NCBI RefSeq assembly: GCF_002797915.1
Contig: NZ_PGTY01000003.1
Span: forward strand, 248,001 to 312,000
Source: Yoonia maricola
GTDB lineage: Bacteria; Pseudomonadota; Alphaproteobacteria; Rhodobacterales; Rhodobacteraceae
Direction of reading: 5' to 3'
DNA length: 64,000 nucleotides
The notes under the pieces: model-generated
Database searches by the model: none
The model's input: only the letters and a program-made list of their open reading frames with translations
What the model was told of the DNA's origin: nothing
Program-made: the position numbers and the translations under genes
Shown here: one piece after another, positions 8,701-18,203 of the stretch
How the letters are laid out: each line of letters starts with the position of its first letter
Numbering within the stretch: the first letter of the stretch is position 1

Positions 8701-9779
8701 CAATTTCGCGCCTCAAAATCAATGCGCGGATCGATCAGCACATAGGTCAAGTCGGTCAGGATCCCGACAACAAGGCCAATCAGCGAAAAGGCAAAGAGCG
8801 TACCAAAAACAACCGGATAATCGCGCGCAACCGCCGCCTCGAACCCAAGGCGGCCAAGGCCATCCAGCGAGAAGAGTGTTTCGATAATCAGCGATCCCCC
8901 AAAGAATACACCGATGAAAAGCGCGGGGAAACCGGAAATGACAATCAGCATGGCGTTGCGAAATACATGCCCATAAAGCACGCGCCGTTCAGACAGGCCT
9001 TTGGCACGGGCGGTGATGACATACTGTTTCTTGATCTCATCAAGAAAGCTGTTCTTGGTCAGCAAGGTCAGTGTCGCAAAGGCCGAGATGGTCGAGGCCA
9101 GCACCGGCAGCGTGATGTGCCAGAAGTAATCCAAAATCTTCCCGATCAACGACAGATCCTCAAAATTACCAGATGTCAGACCACGCAGAGGGAAGATGCG
9201 GAAATACGATCCACCTGCAAAAAGCACGATCAGCAAGATGGCAAACAGGAACCCCGGGATAGCATAACCCACAATGATTGCCCCAGAAGTCCATGTATCA
9301 AAGGGCGTGCCATCCTTGACGGCCTTTTTGATCCCCAGCGGGATCGATACCAGATAGGCGATCAACGTGGACCATAGGCCTAAGGTAATCGACACCGGCA
9401 TCTTTTCCATCACCAGATCAAACACGCTGATGGAGCGGAAGTAGCTTTCGCCGAAGTCGAAGCGCATATAATTCCACATCATATTCAGGAACCGCTCAAG
9501 CGGGGGCTTATCGAAGCCAAACTCGCGCTCAAGTTCTGCGATAAACTCAGGTGGTAGCCCACGCCCCCCAATGTAGTCGCTGTCCGAGCCTTGCCCAACA
9601 TCAGCATCACCGCCGCCACCAGATATCCCTTCAAACACATCGCCTTGCCCTTCAAGGTTAGCAAGGATCTGTTCAATCGGGCCACCTGGCACGAACTGGG
9701 TGAGAGCAAAGTTGATGATCATGATGCCCAACAGCGTGGGGATCACAAGCAGCAAACGTCGAAGGATATAGGCGCCCAT
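8700..9779 (-). CDS. yejB: Peptide ABC transporter permease (YejB type)
   Basis: This 359-residue inner-membrane protein is the DppB/YejB-type partner. It starts with the typical N-terminus [20 protein letters not shown] periplasmic loop with a Gly/Asp-rich insert (about residues 45-72, [12 protein letters not shown]) is followed by five C-terminal membrane helices and the EAA motif ([18 protein letters not shown]) contacting the ATPase. The glycine-rich insert is longer than in enterobacterial DppB but is seen in YejB. It lies 9 bp after yejA and overlaps yejE. Confidence 0.94.
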   Translation of the reverse strand: MGAYILRRLLLVIPTLLGIMIINFALTQFVPGGPIEQILANLEGQGDVFEGISGGGGDADVGQGSDSDYIGGRGLPPEFIAELEREFGFDKPPLERFLNMMWNYMRFDFGESYFRSISVFDLVMEKMPVSITLGLWSTLIAYLVSIPLGIKKAVKDGTPFDTWTSGAIIVGYAIPGFLFAILLIVLFAGGSYFRIFPLRGLTSGNFEDLSLIGKILDYFWHITLPVLASTISAFATLTLLTKNSFLDEIKKQYVITARAKGLSERRVLYGHVFRNAMLIVISGFPALFIGVFFGGSLIIETLFSLDGLGRLGFEAAVARDYPVVFGTLFAFSLIGLVVGILTDLTYVLIDPRIDFEARN

Positions 9780-9788
9780 CTGCGTCGC

Positions 9789-11705
9789 TTACTGAAACGC
9801 GCCTGCGGCGACCAGATCGTTGTATTTGTCCTGATTGACCCACCAGTAATCAAGATGACCAAGGCCAAACTCGGGCAGGTTTTCAGGGTATTCGTAGAAG
9901 TCGTAATAGGCGGCCCAGTTCCTGCCCAAATACCAGACAGGTACAACAAAATAATCATAGCGCATAATGCGATCTGCGGCGCGGATCAGGGCAGCCATTT
10001 CATCATAGCTGTCTGCCTCTGGCAACAAGTCACCAATGATATCGATAGCTTCTGAACAATAGGCGGCAGGGTTAAAGATATCATCCTTTTCGTCACAGCC
10101 ATACCTTTGGGAAAAGCCCCTGCCTTCTTGCAGGCCATTGGTATAGACGCCGAAGATCATGTCATAATCCTTGGCCTGCCGACGCGCCTGATATTGCGAT
10201 GGGTCAACGCGGTTATATGTGACATTCACACCCAGTCGTTTCAGATTCTCAATGTAAGGGTTGATGATCCGATCAAACGATTGCCGGGTTTCCAAAAACT
10301 CAATATCTAACGTGTTACCGTCAGCGTCGCGCAGCAGGCCATCATCGCTTGTGCTCCAACCTGCACCCTCCATCAACACAAGCGCGCTACGCAGGTTTCC
10401 ACGATCAAGCGGGCGGGTGCCAGAGATATGTGGCAGCAGGGCGTCTTGAGTAAAAATCTCTTCCGGCAGTTTGTCGCGCAGCGACTCTAGAATTTCGAGT
10501 TCACGGCCTTCGGGTAACCCTACAGCCTTGAGTCGGTCATTTTCCCAAAAACTCTCGCGTTGTTGAAACAACCCATACTGCAGATTCTCATTTGTCCATG
10601 TGAAATTATAGACCAGCCCGATAGCGCGGCGTACACGACGATCCGCAAGCTGTTCGCGGTCTAGGTTGAACATAAAGCCAGTGGCACCCGGCAATGTACC
10701 GTCCGATAGCTCTTCGCGAACAACCCAACCATTATCGATTGCCGGAAAGTCATAGGCCGTGGCCCAGTTGATTGAGCTGCTTTCTTGTCGAAACGTGTAG
10801 TCACCAGCCTTGAATGCCTCGAACGCAGCTGATGAATCCGCAAAGTATTCAATGCGGATTGTATCATAATTTCCCCGGCCGACATTGATAGGCAGATCTT
10901 TGCCCCAAAAGTCTGGATTCCTCTCGTAGATAATCGATCGTCCGACATCAATTGATCGCACCATGTATTCACCACTTCCCGGGGACACCTCTAGGGATGC
11001 TTCATCCAAACGCGCACCGGTTTCTTCAAACCAAGCCTTCGACATAACTGGAAAAATACCCATCTGGGAAAAGCGCCCTCTGATAGGCGCATCATCGTTA
11101 AAGGTGATTTTTAATGCATTATCTTCAAGGACTTCAATGTCATTGACCATCGCGCGGATGGAGCCAGCAGCAGATGGTGTGCCTTGTTCCAACAATAATT
11201 CAATTGTGAACTTCACATCTTCTGCCGTCATCTCGGTGCCATCCGAGAAGCGGATATTGTCCCGCATATTGAGGATCAACCACGACTTATCTTCAGGGTA
11301 TTCCATCGTTTCGCACAGCAAGCAATAGACGGAGCCTACCTCATCGCTGGTCACTGTCATCAGCGTTTCCCAAACTGATGATGACAGCGCACCAGGCGTC
11401 CCTGACAGGGTTGCGTATGGATTCATACTGTCAAAGGTGCCCGTGGTTGCGACGCTGATTTCTCCGCCCAGCGGCGCGTTGGGGTTTACATATTCCAAAT
11501 GCTCAAAATCAGGCCCATACTTCAACTCACCAAATTCATTGAAACCGTGACTTTCAGTAATCACCTCATGGCCATCCGCGAAAATCTCGGATCCCGCCCA
11601 AATCGCACCAACGCCGATCAACGATCCCAGCGCCCATTGTTTGAACAGGCTGGTCCGCATGTCACGCTTGGCTGCGATGGCAGGGGAACGAGGGCGATTT
11701 GGCAT
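9789..11705 (-). CDS. yejA: Periplasmic peptide-binding protein of ABC importer (YejA type)
   Basis: Extracellular solute-binding protein family 5 of 638 residues; it captures oligopeptides in the periplasm and delivers them to YejBEF. ATG 11705 is chosen because GGAG sits 8 nt upstream; the open frame extends 21 codons further without a ribosome binding site. A signal peptide spans about residues 16-44 (WALGSLIGVGAIWAGSEIFA). Family-5 landmarks are YVNPNAPLGGEI near residue 71, the LRDNIRFSDGTEMTAEDV-type block and a long C-terminal lobe ending in LGHLDYWW. It is first in a tight yejA-B-E-F operon. Confidence 0.93.
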   Translation of the reverse strand: MPNRPRSPAIAAKRDMRTSLFKQWALGSLIGVGAIWAGSEIFADGHEVITESHGFNEFGELKYGPDFEHLEYVNPNAPLGGEISVATTGTFDSMNPYATLSGTPGALSSSVWETLMTVTSDEVGSVYCLLCETMEYPEDKSWLILNMRDNIRFSDGTEMTAEDVKFTIELLLEQGTPSAAGSIRAMVNDIEVLEDNALKITFNDDAPIRGRFSQMGIFPVMSKAWFEETGARLDEASLEVSPGSGEYMVRSIDVGRSIIYERNPDFWGKDLPINVGRGNYDTIRIEYFADSSAAFEAFKAGDYTFRQESSSINWATAYDFPAIDNGWVVREELSDGTLPGATGFMFNLDREQLADRRVRRAIGLVYNFTWTNENLQYGLFQQRESFWENDRLKAVGLPEGRELEILESLRDKLPEEIFTQDALLPHISGTRPLDRGNLRSALVLMEGAGWSTSDDGLLRDADGNTLDIEFLETRQSFDRIINPYIENLKRLGVNVTYNRVDPSQYQARRQAKDYDMIFGVYTNGLQEGRGFSQRYGCDEKDDIFNPAAYCSEAIDIIGDLLPEADSYDEMAALIRAADRIMRYDYFVVPVWYLGRNWAAYYDFYEYPENLPEFGLGHLDYWWVNQDKYNDLVAAGAFQ

Positions 11706-11810
11706 TCTGGGCTCCGGGTTGAAAAACGTCTTAAATTGCATACATGAAGTAAATGATCTGTTTCGCAAATATTCAAGTTGAGTTTGTGTGAACTCATTGT
11801 GACCTACAAC

Positions 11811-11840
11811 AAAAAAGGCCGCCCAACGGACGGCCCTTTT
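11811..11840 (-). terminator. Rho-independent terminator after the cytochrome c gene
   Basis: The arms GGCCGCCC (11817-11824) and GGACGGCC (11828-11835) flank loop AAC, with one C-A mismatch. On the minus strand the hairpin is followed by six T residues (complement of 11811-11816), placing it 18 bp after the cytochrome gene stop. The T-rich tract on the other side makes it potentially bidirectional. Confidence 0.85.
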
Positions 11841-11857
11841 GAACTGAATCTTTTGAA

Positions 11858-12376
11858 TTATCCGCCGATTGTCGCTAGATAAGCAATCAGATTTGCCCGG
11901 TCTTCCACATCGCGCATACCGTTATAGCTCATTGCGGTACCGGGTGCGTAGCCGCGTGGGTTCTCAAGGAAAGCGTTCAGGTTCTCCGGCGTCCAGACAT
12001 CAGCGGCTTCTGCCAAGGCACCCGAGTACCCAAAATCATCATAAAACTGAACAGGGCGGTTCACGACACCGTATAGTGCAGGACCCGTACCATGCTGACC
12101 GGATTCGAGTGCATGGCAAGACCGGCACCCACGCCAGAGGCCTTCGCCTTCTTCTGCGCTGGCAGATGCAAACACGACCGAGAAGGGCTCTTCCTCGACG
12201 GCCTCTTCAGCCTCGCCTTCGGCACCTTCGACTTCGATAACATAGGCCTGATCATGATAGTCGCCATGCCCACCTGCATGATAAATCTCTTCCGCAAGCC
12301 AGGCACCCAGCAAGAAAACAAGGAAAGTACTGCAAAGACCACCGATCACTTTGGTCATTGTCATTGTGTCGAACAT
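11858..12376 (-). CDS. Membrane-anchored class I cytochrome c
   Basis: The 172-residue protein (from ATG 12376) has an uncleaved N-terminal membrane anchor (KVIGGLCSTFLVFLLGAWLA), an acidic linker rich in Glu/Ala (about residues 45-65), and a C-terminal cytochrome c domain. The heme attachment site is CRSCH near residue 84 and the probable distal Met ligand is in GTAMSYNGM near 148. Its layout resembles the CycM/cytochrome c552 type that shuttles electrons from the bc1 complex to a terminal oxidase at the periplasmic face. It stands alone, divergent from pheA, with its own terminator. Confidence 0.92.
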   Translation of the reverse strand: MFDTMTMTKVIGGLCSTFLVFLLGAWLAEEIYHAGGHGDYHDQAYVIEVEGAEGEAEEAVEEEPFSVVFASASAEEGEGLWRGCRSCHALESGQHGTGPALYGVVNRPVQFYDDFGYSGALAEAADVWTPENLNAFLENPRGYAPGTAMSYNGMRDVEDRANLIAYLATIGG

Positions 12377-12498
12377 GTCGCGTTCCATTCAGTTCAAAGT
12401 TTTGCGGCTATCTATCCGCTTCCCACAGCGGGTTGCAAGGTATACTGCCGCGACCTAACGCCCATTTTTGACGGGTGACAACACGGAGGTCACAGGTG

Positions 12499-13341
12499 AT
12501 GTCGCGGAAAATCGCCTTTCAAGGTGAATTGGGGGCTTATGGACACGAGGCCTGTGTCACCGCACGCCCGGATTTTACCCCCCTGCCCAGCGCCACATTC
12601 GAGGCCGCGATTGAAGCCGTGCGCAATGGTGCTGCTGATCTTGGCATGATTGCAGTTGAAAACTCCACATACGGCCGTGTTGCCGATGTGCACTCTCTCT
12701 TGCCGGAAAGTGGTTTACATATTGTTGATGAAACTTTCGTGCGCGTGCATATCAACCTCTTGGGCAAACCGGATGCCGCCCTGACTGACGTGAAAGAGGC
12801 GCATGGCCACCCGGTGATCTTGCCGCAATGCGGCGAATTTTTGCGTACCAATGGGATTACAGGGCGCACCAGTTCTGACAATGCACGCGCCGCGCGTGAA
12901 GTCGCCTCGGGCGATGATCGCAGCGTTGCGGCGCTGGCCTCTGAATTGGCAGCGGATATTTACGGCCTCAAGGTGCTGGCCCGCCACATCGAAGACCATG
13001 CCCGCAACACCACGCGTTTCCTGATCATGGCGCGAGAGCCGGATTATACCCGGCGTGGCGACGCGGGTATGATGACCAGCTTTGTCTTCCGGGTACGCAA
13101 CATCCCAGCCGCCCTTTACAAGGCGATGGGTGGTTTCGCCACCAATGGCATCAACATGACCAAACTGGAAAGCTATATGGTCGGTGGTGAATTCACCGCA
13201 ACACAGTTTTATGCAGAAATCGAAGGGCATCCCGACGACCACAACGTCACGCTGGCGATGGAAGAATTGGGGTATTTCACCGACCACCTGCATGTCATGG
13301 GCGTCTACCCTGCCGCAGCACGGCGGCACGAAAGAGTTTGA
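12499..13341 (+). CDS. pheA: Prephenate dehydratase
   Basis: Converts prephenate to phenylpyruvate in phenylalanine synthesis (cytoplasm). The 280-residue monofunctional enzyme starts at ATG 12499, 8 nt after CGGAGGT; the open frame upstream has no such signal. The PDT domain (residues 1-180) has GELGAYGHEA, the ENSTYGRV motif, and NTTRFLIM containing the catalytic Thr-Arg-Phe. A C-terminal ACT domain (about 195-270) has GINMTKLESYM in place of the commoner ESRP phenylalanine-binding motif, the usual alphaproteobacterial variant. A tiny ORF overlaps its stop codon at 13338. Confidence 0.95.
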   Translation: MSRKIAFQGELGAYGHEACVTARPDFTPLPSATFEAAIEAVRNGAADLGMIAVENSTYGRVADVHSLLPESGLHIVDETFVRVHINLLGKPDAALTDVKEAHGHPVILPQCGEFLRTNGITGRTSSDNARAAREVASGDDRSVAALASELAADIYGLKVLARHIEDHARNTTRFLIMAREPDYTRRGDAGMMTSFVFRVRNIPAALYKAMGGFATNGINMTKLESYMVGGEFTATQFYAEIEGHPDDHNVTLAMEELGYFTDHLHVMGVYPAAARRHERV

Positions 13342-13454
13342 AACGCGCAATCCGCTCACTGGCGGGGGGCTTGGTTCTCTGGATCAAGCTCGCCCGCACG
13401 CCATCCAACTCTAACCCGAACGTCAAGCATATTGACCGCAAACTGGGCCTTTGA
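13338..13454 (+). CDS. Possible 38-residue basic peptide overlapping the pheA stop
   Basis: A TTG-initiated frame begins inside the pheA stop (TTGA overlap) and runs 38 codons to TGA at 13452. The product would have a basic, moderately hydrophobic N-terminal helix (AGGLVLWIKLA) followed by an Asn/Pro-rich tail ending NVKHIDRKLGL. The 4-nt overlap is the arrangement used for translational coupling, and the codon use matches pheA. I do not recognise a family. It may be a real small protein or chance; the TTG start makes this uncertain. Confidence 0.35.
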   Translation: MKRAIRSLAGGLVLWIKLARTPSNSNPNVKHIDRKLGL

Positions 13455-13640
13455 TGCGGCAGTCATTAACCGCTGTGGTGCTGGATTGAAGGGTACTTTT
13501 AAATAAAGTTGACCAATGTCTGCTTCGCATCGTTTACTTTAGTTCAGCGCCTTAGATATCGGGCAACCTGGTTTAGCTGAAAAGCACTGTCATTATAGAT
13601 CGCTTTGTCCGTTGAACCCATAAAATCAGTTGAGAACAAT

Positions 13641-14663
13641 ATGTTTAGAGCGTTGCTTTTAGTGTTTTTCTTAAGCTTCAGTGCTAAGGCTTTTGCGGAT
13701 GAAACTTTGGACCGATTGTCGGTAGAGGAATTGACTAATCTCGGTCGCATTGCACAGGCAGAACATGACTATGCGCGGGCGCTAGAATGCTATCGTGCAG
13801 CTTTGGAAAAGGGGAATTCACCTAGAGCGGTTACCAATATTGGTCTTATGTACCTCAACGGTCATGGTGTGCCCAAAGACGTCGAACACGGCATTGAGTT
13901 GCTGCGCGAAGCTGCTGAAACAGGTCATCCGAATGCTATGATGGTACTGGGAGCCACGCTCGGCGGTCGTGGTAAGACTGAGGATGAAAACACAGAGGCG
14001 CGGGACTGGCTCCAACGCGCTGCAAACGCCGGCAATGTTCGGGCGATGTCTTTCTTGGCTGAGGCCTTTCGGTATGGAGTTGGCATTCCTTCTCACCCGG
14101 ACGATGCAAACATAGTTCGGCAGAATGCACGCGCATCTTTGCAGCAAGAAGCTGATGCAGGTGATAACGACGCAAGGCTGGCTCTTGGTAGAATCTACAA
14201 GCTGGGCATTCAAGTTCCGGCAGATCACAATAGAGCCGAGGCACTTTTTCTGGCGGGGGCCAGTTCTGGCCATGTGATCATACGGCGATATTTGGGCAGT
14301 TTGTATCTTGATGAAATGGGAAGATATGAAGACGCTTACCAGGTATTCAAGGATTTAGCTGACGAGGGCGATCATGGCGGAATGAACCATTTGCAACGCA
14401 TGTACGCCTATGGTGTAGGAGCAGAAAAGGATTTGGCCATTGCCGCAGAGTGGGCTCTTAAGTCTGCAAGAGCCACCGGGAATGCACATAGCCTGTTTCA
14501 CCCAATAAACGGCTTGCAAGCGGTTCGCCCGGAAGACCAGCACGTCTATGTTCAGGCTATCCAGACAATTCTCCGGGACGACGACTTCTATTCCGGTCCA
14601 ATCGATGGGGATGTGACGGACAGTCTTAGGCAAGCGTTGTCGCAATACATCGGTGAAAACTAA
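13641..14663 (+). CDS. Secreted Sel1-like (TPR-related) repeat protein with C-terminal peptidoglycan-binding-like segment
   Basis: A 340-residue exported protein; the start ATG 13641 gives a clean signal peptide (FRALLLVFFLSFSAKAFA). The body consists of about six Sel1-like repeats of 36 residues, recognised by Gly/Ala spacing such as NIGLMYLNGHGVPKDVEHGIELL and ALGRIYKLGIQVPADHNRA. These form an alpha-solenoid used for protein contacts. The last 30 residues (IQTILRDDDFYSGPIDGDV) resemble a PG_binding_1 helix set. Codon use and flanking DNA are visibly AT-richer than neighbouring genes, which suggests later acquisition. Partners are unknown. Confidence 0.85.
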   Translation: MFRALLLVFFLSFSAKAFADETLDRLSVEELTNLGRIAQAEHDYARALECYRAALEKGNSPRAVTNIGLMYLNGHGVPKDVEHGIELLREAAETGHPNAMMVLGATLGGRGKTEDENTEARDWLQRAANAGNVRAMSFLAEAFRYGVGIPSHPDDANIVRQNARASLQQEADAGDNDARLALGRIYKLGIQVPADHNRAEALFLAGASSGHVIIRRYLGSLYLDEMGRYEDAYQVFKDLADEGDHGGMNHLQRMYAYGVGAEKDLAIAAEWALKSARATGNAHSLFHPINGLQAVRPEDQHVYVQAIQTILRDDDFYSGPIDGDVTDSLRQALSQYIGEN

Positions 14664-14783
14664 CGGGGAGCGTTCATTCGTGCATGGCGTCGCATTGGTC
14701 GAAATGGGCTCATACTCGACTTTCGCCGTCTCTTCGCCCTAAGGTCTGGCAGTCTCATTTGGATCAGCCTCTGACCCAAACCT

Positions 14784-15248
14784 TTAATGCCCGCGCCGAT
14801 AATCATCCTCTATAGCTTTGGCAAAATCCAACACCCGTGCCTTGAACCGGCACGTTATCTTTGCCTTTGCCAGCTTTAAGGACTGGAGCAGCAACCGCGC
14901 CGTCAGCGTCTTGGCGCGCATATCAAAGCCCACCAACACACGGGTGCGTGTTGCGGACAACGCTACAACCTCCACTTCGGTCAATGCCAGCAGACCGTCC
15001 GAGTGACTTTCAATCTCTATCGCCTCTTCCGGTGCCAATTTGATCAGCTCCGCCTTCACCTTGCGCGCACGACCCCGAAATTCAAACGCGATGTCCCATG
15101 TTGTGCCTAAAGCCGCAGCGCCTTCGGTTCCGCAGCGCACTTCTACCCCCTGCCGCAGCGCGCGCCGTTCGAAGGCGGCAAAATCACTCACCCGGTTATA
15201 GACATATGAAATTGGCGCCTCGATATCTTCGCGGGTGCTGAGTTTCAT
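14784..15248 (-). CDS. SRPBCC/polyketide-cyclase-like protein
   Basis: A 154-residue cytoplasmic protein with the START/SRPBCC pattern: an N-terminal strand-helix (STREDIEAPISYVYNRVSDF), a central set of beta strands, and a long C-terminal helix (LLLQSLKLAKAKITCRFKARVLDFA). Such proteins form a deep hydrophobic cavity and bind lipids or small hydrophobic ligands; no catalytic residue can be assigned. It ends 24 bp before nudC in the downstream-to-upstream sense and may share its transcript. Function unknown. Confidence 0.8.
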   Translation of the reverse strand: MKLSTREDIEAPISYVYNRVSDFAAFERRALRQGVEVRCGTEGAAALGTTWDIAFEFRGRARKVKAELIKLAPEEAIEIESHSDGLLALTEVEVVALSATRTRVLVGFDMRAKTLTARLLLQSLKLAKAKITCRFKARVLDFAKAIEDDYRRGH

Positions 15249-15272
15249 TTGCGTTGGTCCTTGCTTTTGGCC

Positions 15273-16220
15273 CTAGTCAAGGCGATCTGACAACCATGCC
15301 TCAAGCAAGAAATGCGCAATGGCACCTTTGCGGGCAGGCAGAATGGTCTGGTGATTGCCGGCGAAGGCATCCGCCATCTCTTCGCGGGTGACCCATATGG
15401 CATCTTCGATCTCTTCTGGGTCGATTGTCAGCTTTGTGGTGAGCGCCTCACCCGCACAGCCAAACATCAAAGACGCTGGAAAGGGCCAGGGCTGGCTGGA
15501 CAGATAGGATACTGCGCCGACGCGCACACCTGCTTCCTCAAACACCTCGCGCCGCACTGCGGCCTCGATGGTTTCGCCGGGTTCGACAAAGCCTGCAAGA
15601 AGCGAATACATCCCCTCTGGCCAGCCGGGTGACCGGCCCACAAGCACGGAGTTGCCATGTGTGATCAGCATGATGACCACAGGATCGGTGCGCGGAAAAT
15701 GATGCCCTCCACAAGCTGCACAATCCCGCTGCCACCCGCCCATCGCCATCGCACTCTCAGCACCACAGCGGGCACAAAACCGGTGCGTGCGGTGCCATTC
15801 GGTCACCGCCTTTGCAGTTGCCGCCAGTTCTGCATCACGGGGCGAAAGGCGCGTCATGACTGCACGCAACTCAGCAAAAGCAGCGTCCGGGACGGCCGGG
15901 TGCCGCTGTTCTGACGGATCAAGGAAACTGTTGAGCGTCTCGTCATCCAGCCCCTCTGGCTCCCACTCGGACAGATCGGCAGAAAATACCGGCACACCGT
16001 CTTCGCGGCCCAAAAAGATGGTCGCAGCAGACGCATCTGCCATTACGGGATGATCCAGTGGCAAGCGCAGCAGATCATCACCGCAAATCAACGGTTTACC
16101 ACGCCACAAAAGCACTGCACGCGCATCGTTCTGAGCCTTCAAAGCATCGGCCGTCCCACGCATTTCTGCCGCACGATCAAGCCTTGACCCACCAAATGTC
16201 ACTGTTTCTGCAATTTTCAT
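15273..16220 (-). CDS. nudC: NAD(+) diphosphatase / NADH pyrophosphatase (NudC)
   Basis: A Nudix hydrolase of 315 residues that hydrolyses NADH to NMNH and AMP and, in E. coli, removes NAD caps from RNA. The zinc ribbon CARCG...CAAC is near residues 160-178, followed by the Nudix box (GFVEPGETIEAAVRREVFEEAG, containing the metal-binding REVFEEAG) near 215-236. The NudC-specific SQPWPFPASLM motif follows. ATG 16220 is chosen over a TTG 16 codons upstream; neither has a strong ribosome binding site. It is divergent from the nucleotidase gene. Confidence 0.94.
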   Translation of the reverse strand: MKIAETVTFGGSRLDRAAEMRGTADALKAQNDARAVLLWRGKPLICGDDLLRLPLDHPVMADASAATIFLGREDGVPVFSADLSEWEPEGLDDETLNSFLDPSEQRHPAVPDAAFAELRAVMTRLSPRDAELAATAKAVTEWHRTHRFCARCGAESAMAMGGWQRDCAACGGHHFPRTDPVVIMLITHGNSVLVGRSPGWPEGMYSLLAGFVEPGETIEAAVRREVFEEAGVRVGAVSYLSSQPWPFPASLMFGCAGEALTTKLTIDPEEIEDAIWVTREEMADAFAGNHQTILPARKGAIAHFLLEAWLSDRLD

Positions 16221-16310
16221 CGCGCCCGCATGCCATGGACCTTGCGTAAGTGCAATTATTTCAAGCAACTTGGCATGGCAGGTCCATTATTTTCTCGTTA
16301 AGGTTGTGAG

Positions 16311-18164
16311 ATGCAGGATGCTTCACCTCCGATTTCTGATGCGCCTAAGGGGCGGTTACGGGTGCTCGAGACAACCGATCTGCACATGCAGCTGTTGGAC
16401 TATGATTATTTCTCGGATCAAACCGACACCAGCATCGGTCTGATTGGTCTTGCCGACCACATCACGGCCTTGCGCAATGAGGACGGGGTGACAAGCCTGC
16501 TTTGCGACAACGGCGACCTTCTGCAAGGCAATCCGCTGGCAGACCACATTGCAGCCCACGCACGGCCTGATGAAATCCATCCAACAATCGCCGCACTGAA
16601 CACGCTGCAATATGACGCCATGACGCTGGGCAATCATGAGTTCGATTATGGGCTGGCTTTCCTGCGCAACACCCTCGCCCACGCCGCTTTTCCAATCGTC
16701 AGTGCAAACCTTACGTGTGGCGACGATCGTTTAGCTGTGCCGTTTTGTATTCTGGATCGTAGCCTTGCCTGCGATGATGGCACGACGCGGCCGATCAAGA
16801 TCGGGATCACTGGCTTTGCCCCACCGCAAGTCGCCGGTTGGGACGACAATTTCGGCAATAGTGACGTCAGAATTGATGATATCGTGGCAGCGGCAAAGGA
16901 CGTTGTGCCCAAAATGAAAGCAGCCGGGGCGGATGTGATCATCGCTCTGTGTCATTCGGGCATTGGGGCTGACACTTATGTTCCCTGCATGGAAAACGCG
17001 GCACTACCGCTGGCACAGGTCGAAGATATCGATGCTTTGCTCTTGGGCCACACGCACGAGGCCCTGCCTGACCCCACACGCCCTGCCACGGCGCAGGCCG
17101 ATTATGCGGCAGGATCTTTGCATGGCAAACCGGCGGTGATGGCAACGTTCTGCGGCAAATCTCTTGGCGTCATCGATTTGGACATGACATGGGGCGTAGA
17201 TGGATGGACCGTCGCAGGCCACAACGTGTATTTGAAAACAGCACAGTCAGCGGCAGGCACGGAGACGCCTTTGCGTCAAAAGCTTCGCCAACATGTCCAA
17301 GCCTCACATAAGGCAGCACTGGAAAAAATGCGCGCGCCCATTGCGCAAACACATGTGCCCATCGTCAGTTATTTTGCCACGGTGCAACCCGACCTCAGCC
17401 AACAGATTTTGGCGCGCGCCATGGCACACAGCGTGAAGGGCATCTTGAAAGAAACAGACCACGCATCACTTCCCGTGCTGGCAGCAAAATCATCCTTTCG
17501 TTTCGGCGGCCGTAGCGGATTGGGGCATTATATCGACATATCTCCGGGGCCTATTGCGCTACGCGACGCAGCGGCGATCTTTCCCTTCTCAGACACGCTC
17601 TGCGGGGTGCGGCGCACGGGCAAGCAGCTGCGCCTTTGGCTGGAAAGATCAGCGGCACATTACAATCAGATGCGTCCTGGCCTCGTGGATCAACCGCTCA
17701 TAAACCCCCAAAGCGCAGGTTATAACTGCGATACAATTTACGGATTATCGTATCAAATCGACCTGACGGAGCCTGCGCGGTTCAACACCAATGGGGTTGA
17801 GGTGAATCCTGATACTGCGCGCATCCAGCGCATGAGTTACCAAGGCAAGACCGTTGCCGATGACGACATTTTCATCGTTGCAACAAACAGCTTTCGGGCC
17901 AAAAGCGGCGGCGGCTTTCCAGCAATTGCACCTCAGGACATCATTTGCACGTCGCCCCACACGGTGCGGGACCATCTGATCGCCTATCTCAAAAACATAA
18001 ATACTGTGAACGACCCCGTTCATGCCACATGGTCCTTTACGCCAATCCCGAAAACATCCGCGATATTTGCCAGCGCACCACAAGCGCGGCACCATTTGCA
18101 AGATCCTCTCAGTCATGTCGGACCCCGACCAGATGGGTTCGAGACGTACCGCATCCGCTTCTGA
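16311..18164 (+). CDS. 2',3'-cyclic-nucleotide 2'-phosphodiesterase / 3'-nucleotidase family
   Basis: A CpdB/5'-nucleotidase family metallophosphoesterase of 617 residues. Metal-binding motifs in order are ETTDLHMQ (about residue 20), DNGDLLQGN (about 63), GNHEFDYG (about 107), CHSG (about 217) and GHTHE (about 246). The C-terminal 5'-nucleotidase domain contains FPFSDTLCGV and the substrate-stacking region near NSFRAKSGGGFPA. CpdB homologues are normally exported, but here the N-terminus is polar with no signal peptide, so it may act in the cytoplasm or use a missed start. Start ATG 16311 follows a weak upstream signal. Confidence 0.9.
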   Translation: MQDASPPISDAPKGRLRVLETTDLHMQLLDYDYFSDQTDTSIGLIGLADHITALRNEDGVTSLLCDNGDLLQGNPLADHIAAHARPDEIHPTIAALNTLQYDAMTLGNHEFDYGLAFLRNTLAHAAFPIVSANLTCGDDRLAVPFCILDRSLACDDGTTRPIKIGITGFAPPQVAGWDDNFGNSDVRIDDIVAAAKDVVPKMKAAGADVIIALCHSGIGADTYVPCMENAALPLAQVEDIDALLLGHTHEALPDPTRPATAQADYAAGSLHGKPAVMATFCGKSLGVIDLDMTWGVDGWTVAGHNVYLKTAQSAAGTETPLRQKLRQHVQASHKAALEKMRAPIAQTHVPIVSYFATVQPDLSQQILARAMAHSVKGILKETDHASLPVLAAKSSFRFGGRSGLGHYIDISPGPIALRDAAAIFPFSDTLCGVRRTGKQLRLWLERSAAHYNQMRPGLVDQPLINPQSAGYNCDTIYGLSYQIDLTEPARFNTNGVEVNPDTARIQRMSYQGKTVADDDIFIVATNSFRAKSGGGFPAIAPQDIICTSPHTVRDHLIAYLKNINTVNDPVHATWSFTPIPKTSAIFASAPQARHHLQDPLSHVGPRPDGFETYRIRF

Positions 18165-18168
18165 CATC

Positions 18169-18197
18169 TTGCGAAGACAGCGGACTCAGCCTATATG
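18169..18197 (+). promoter_or_regulatory. Sigma70-type promoter of the SRP RNA gene
   Basis: A -35 box TTGCGA (18169-18174) and a -10 box TATATG (18192-18197) are 17 bp apart. Initiation about 7 bp downstream falls exactly at the predicted 5' end of the SRP RNA. Confidence 0.6.
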
Positions 18198-18203
18198 CAC
18201 CAT

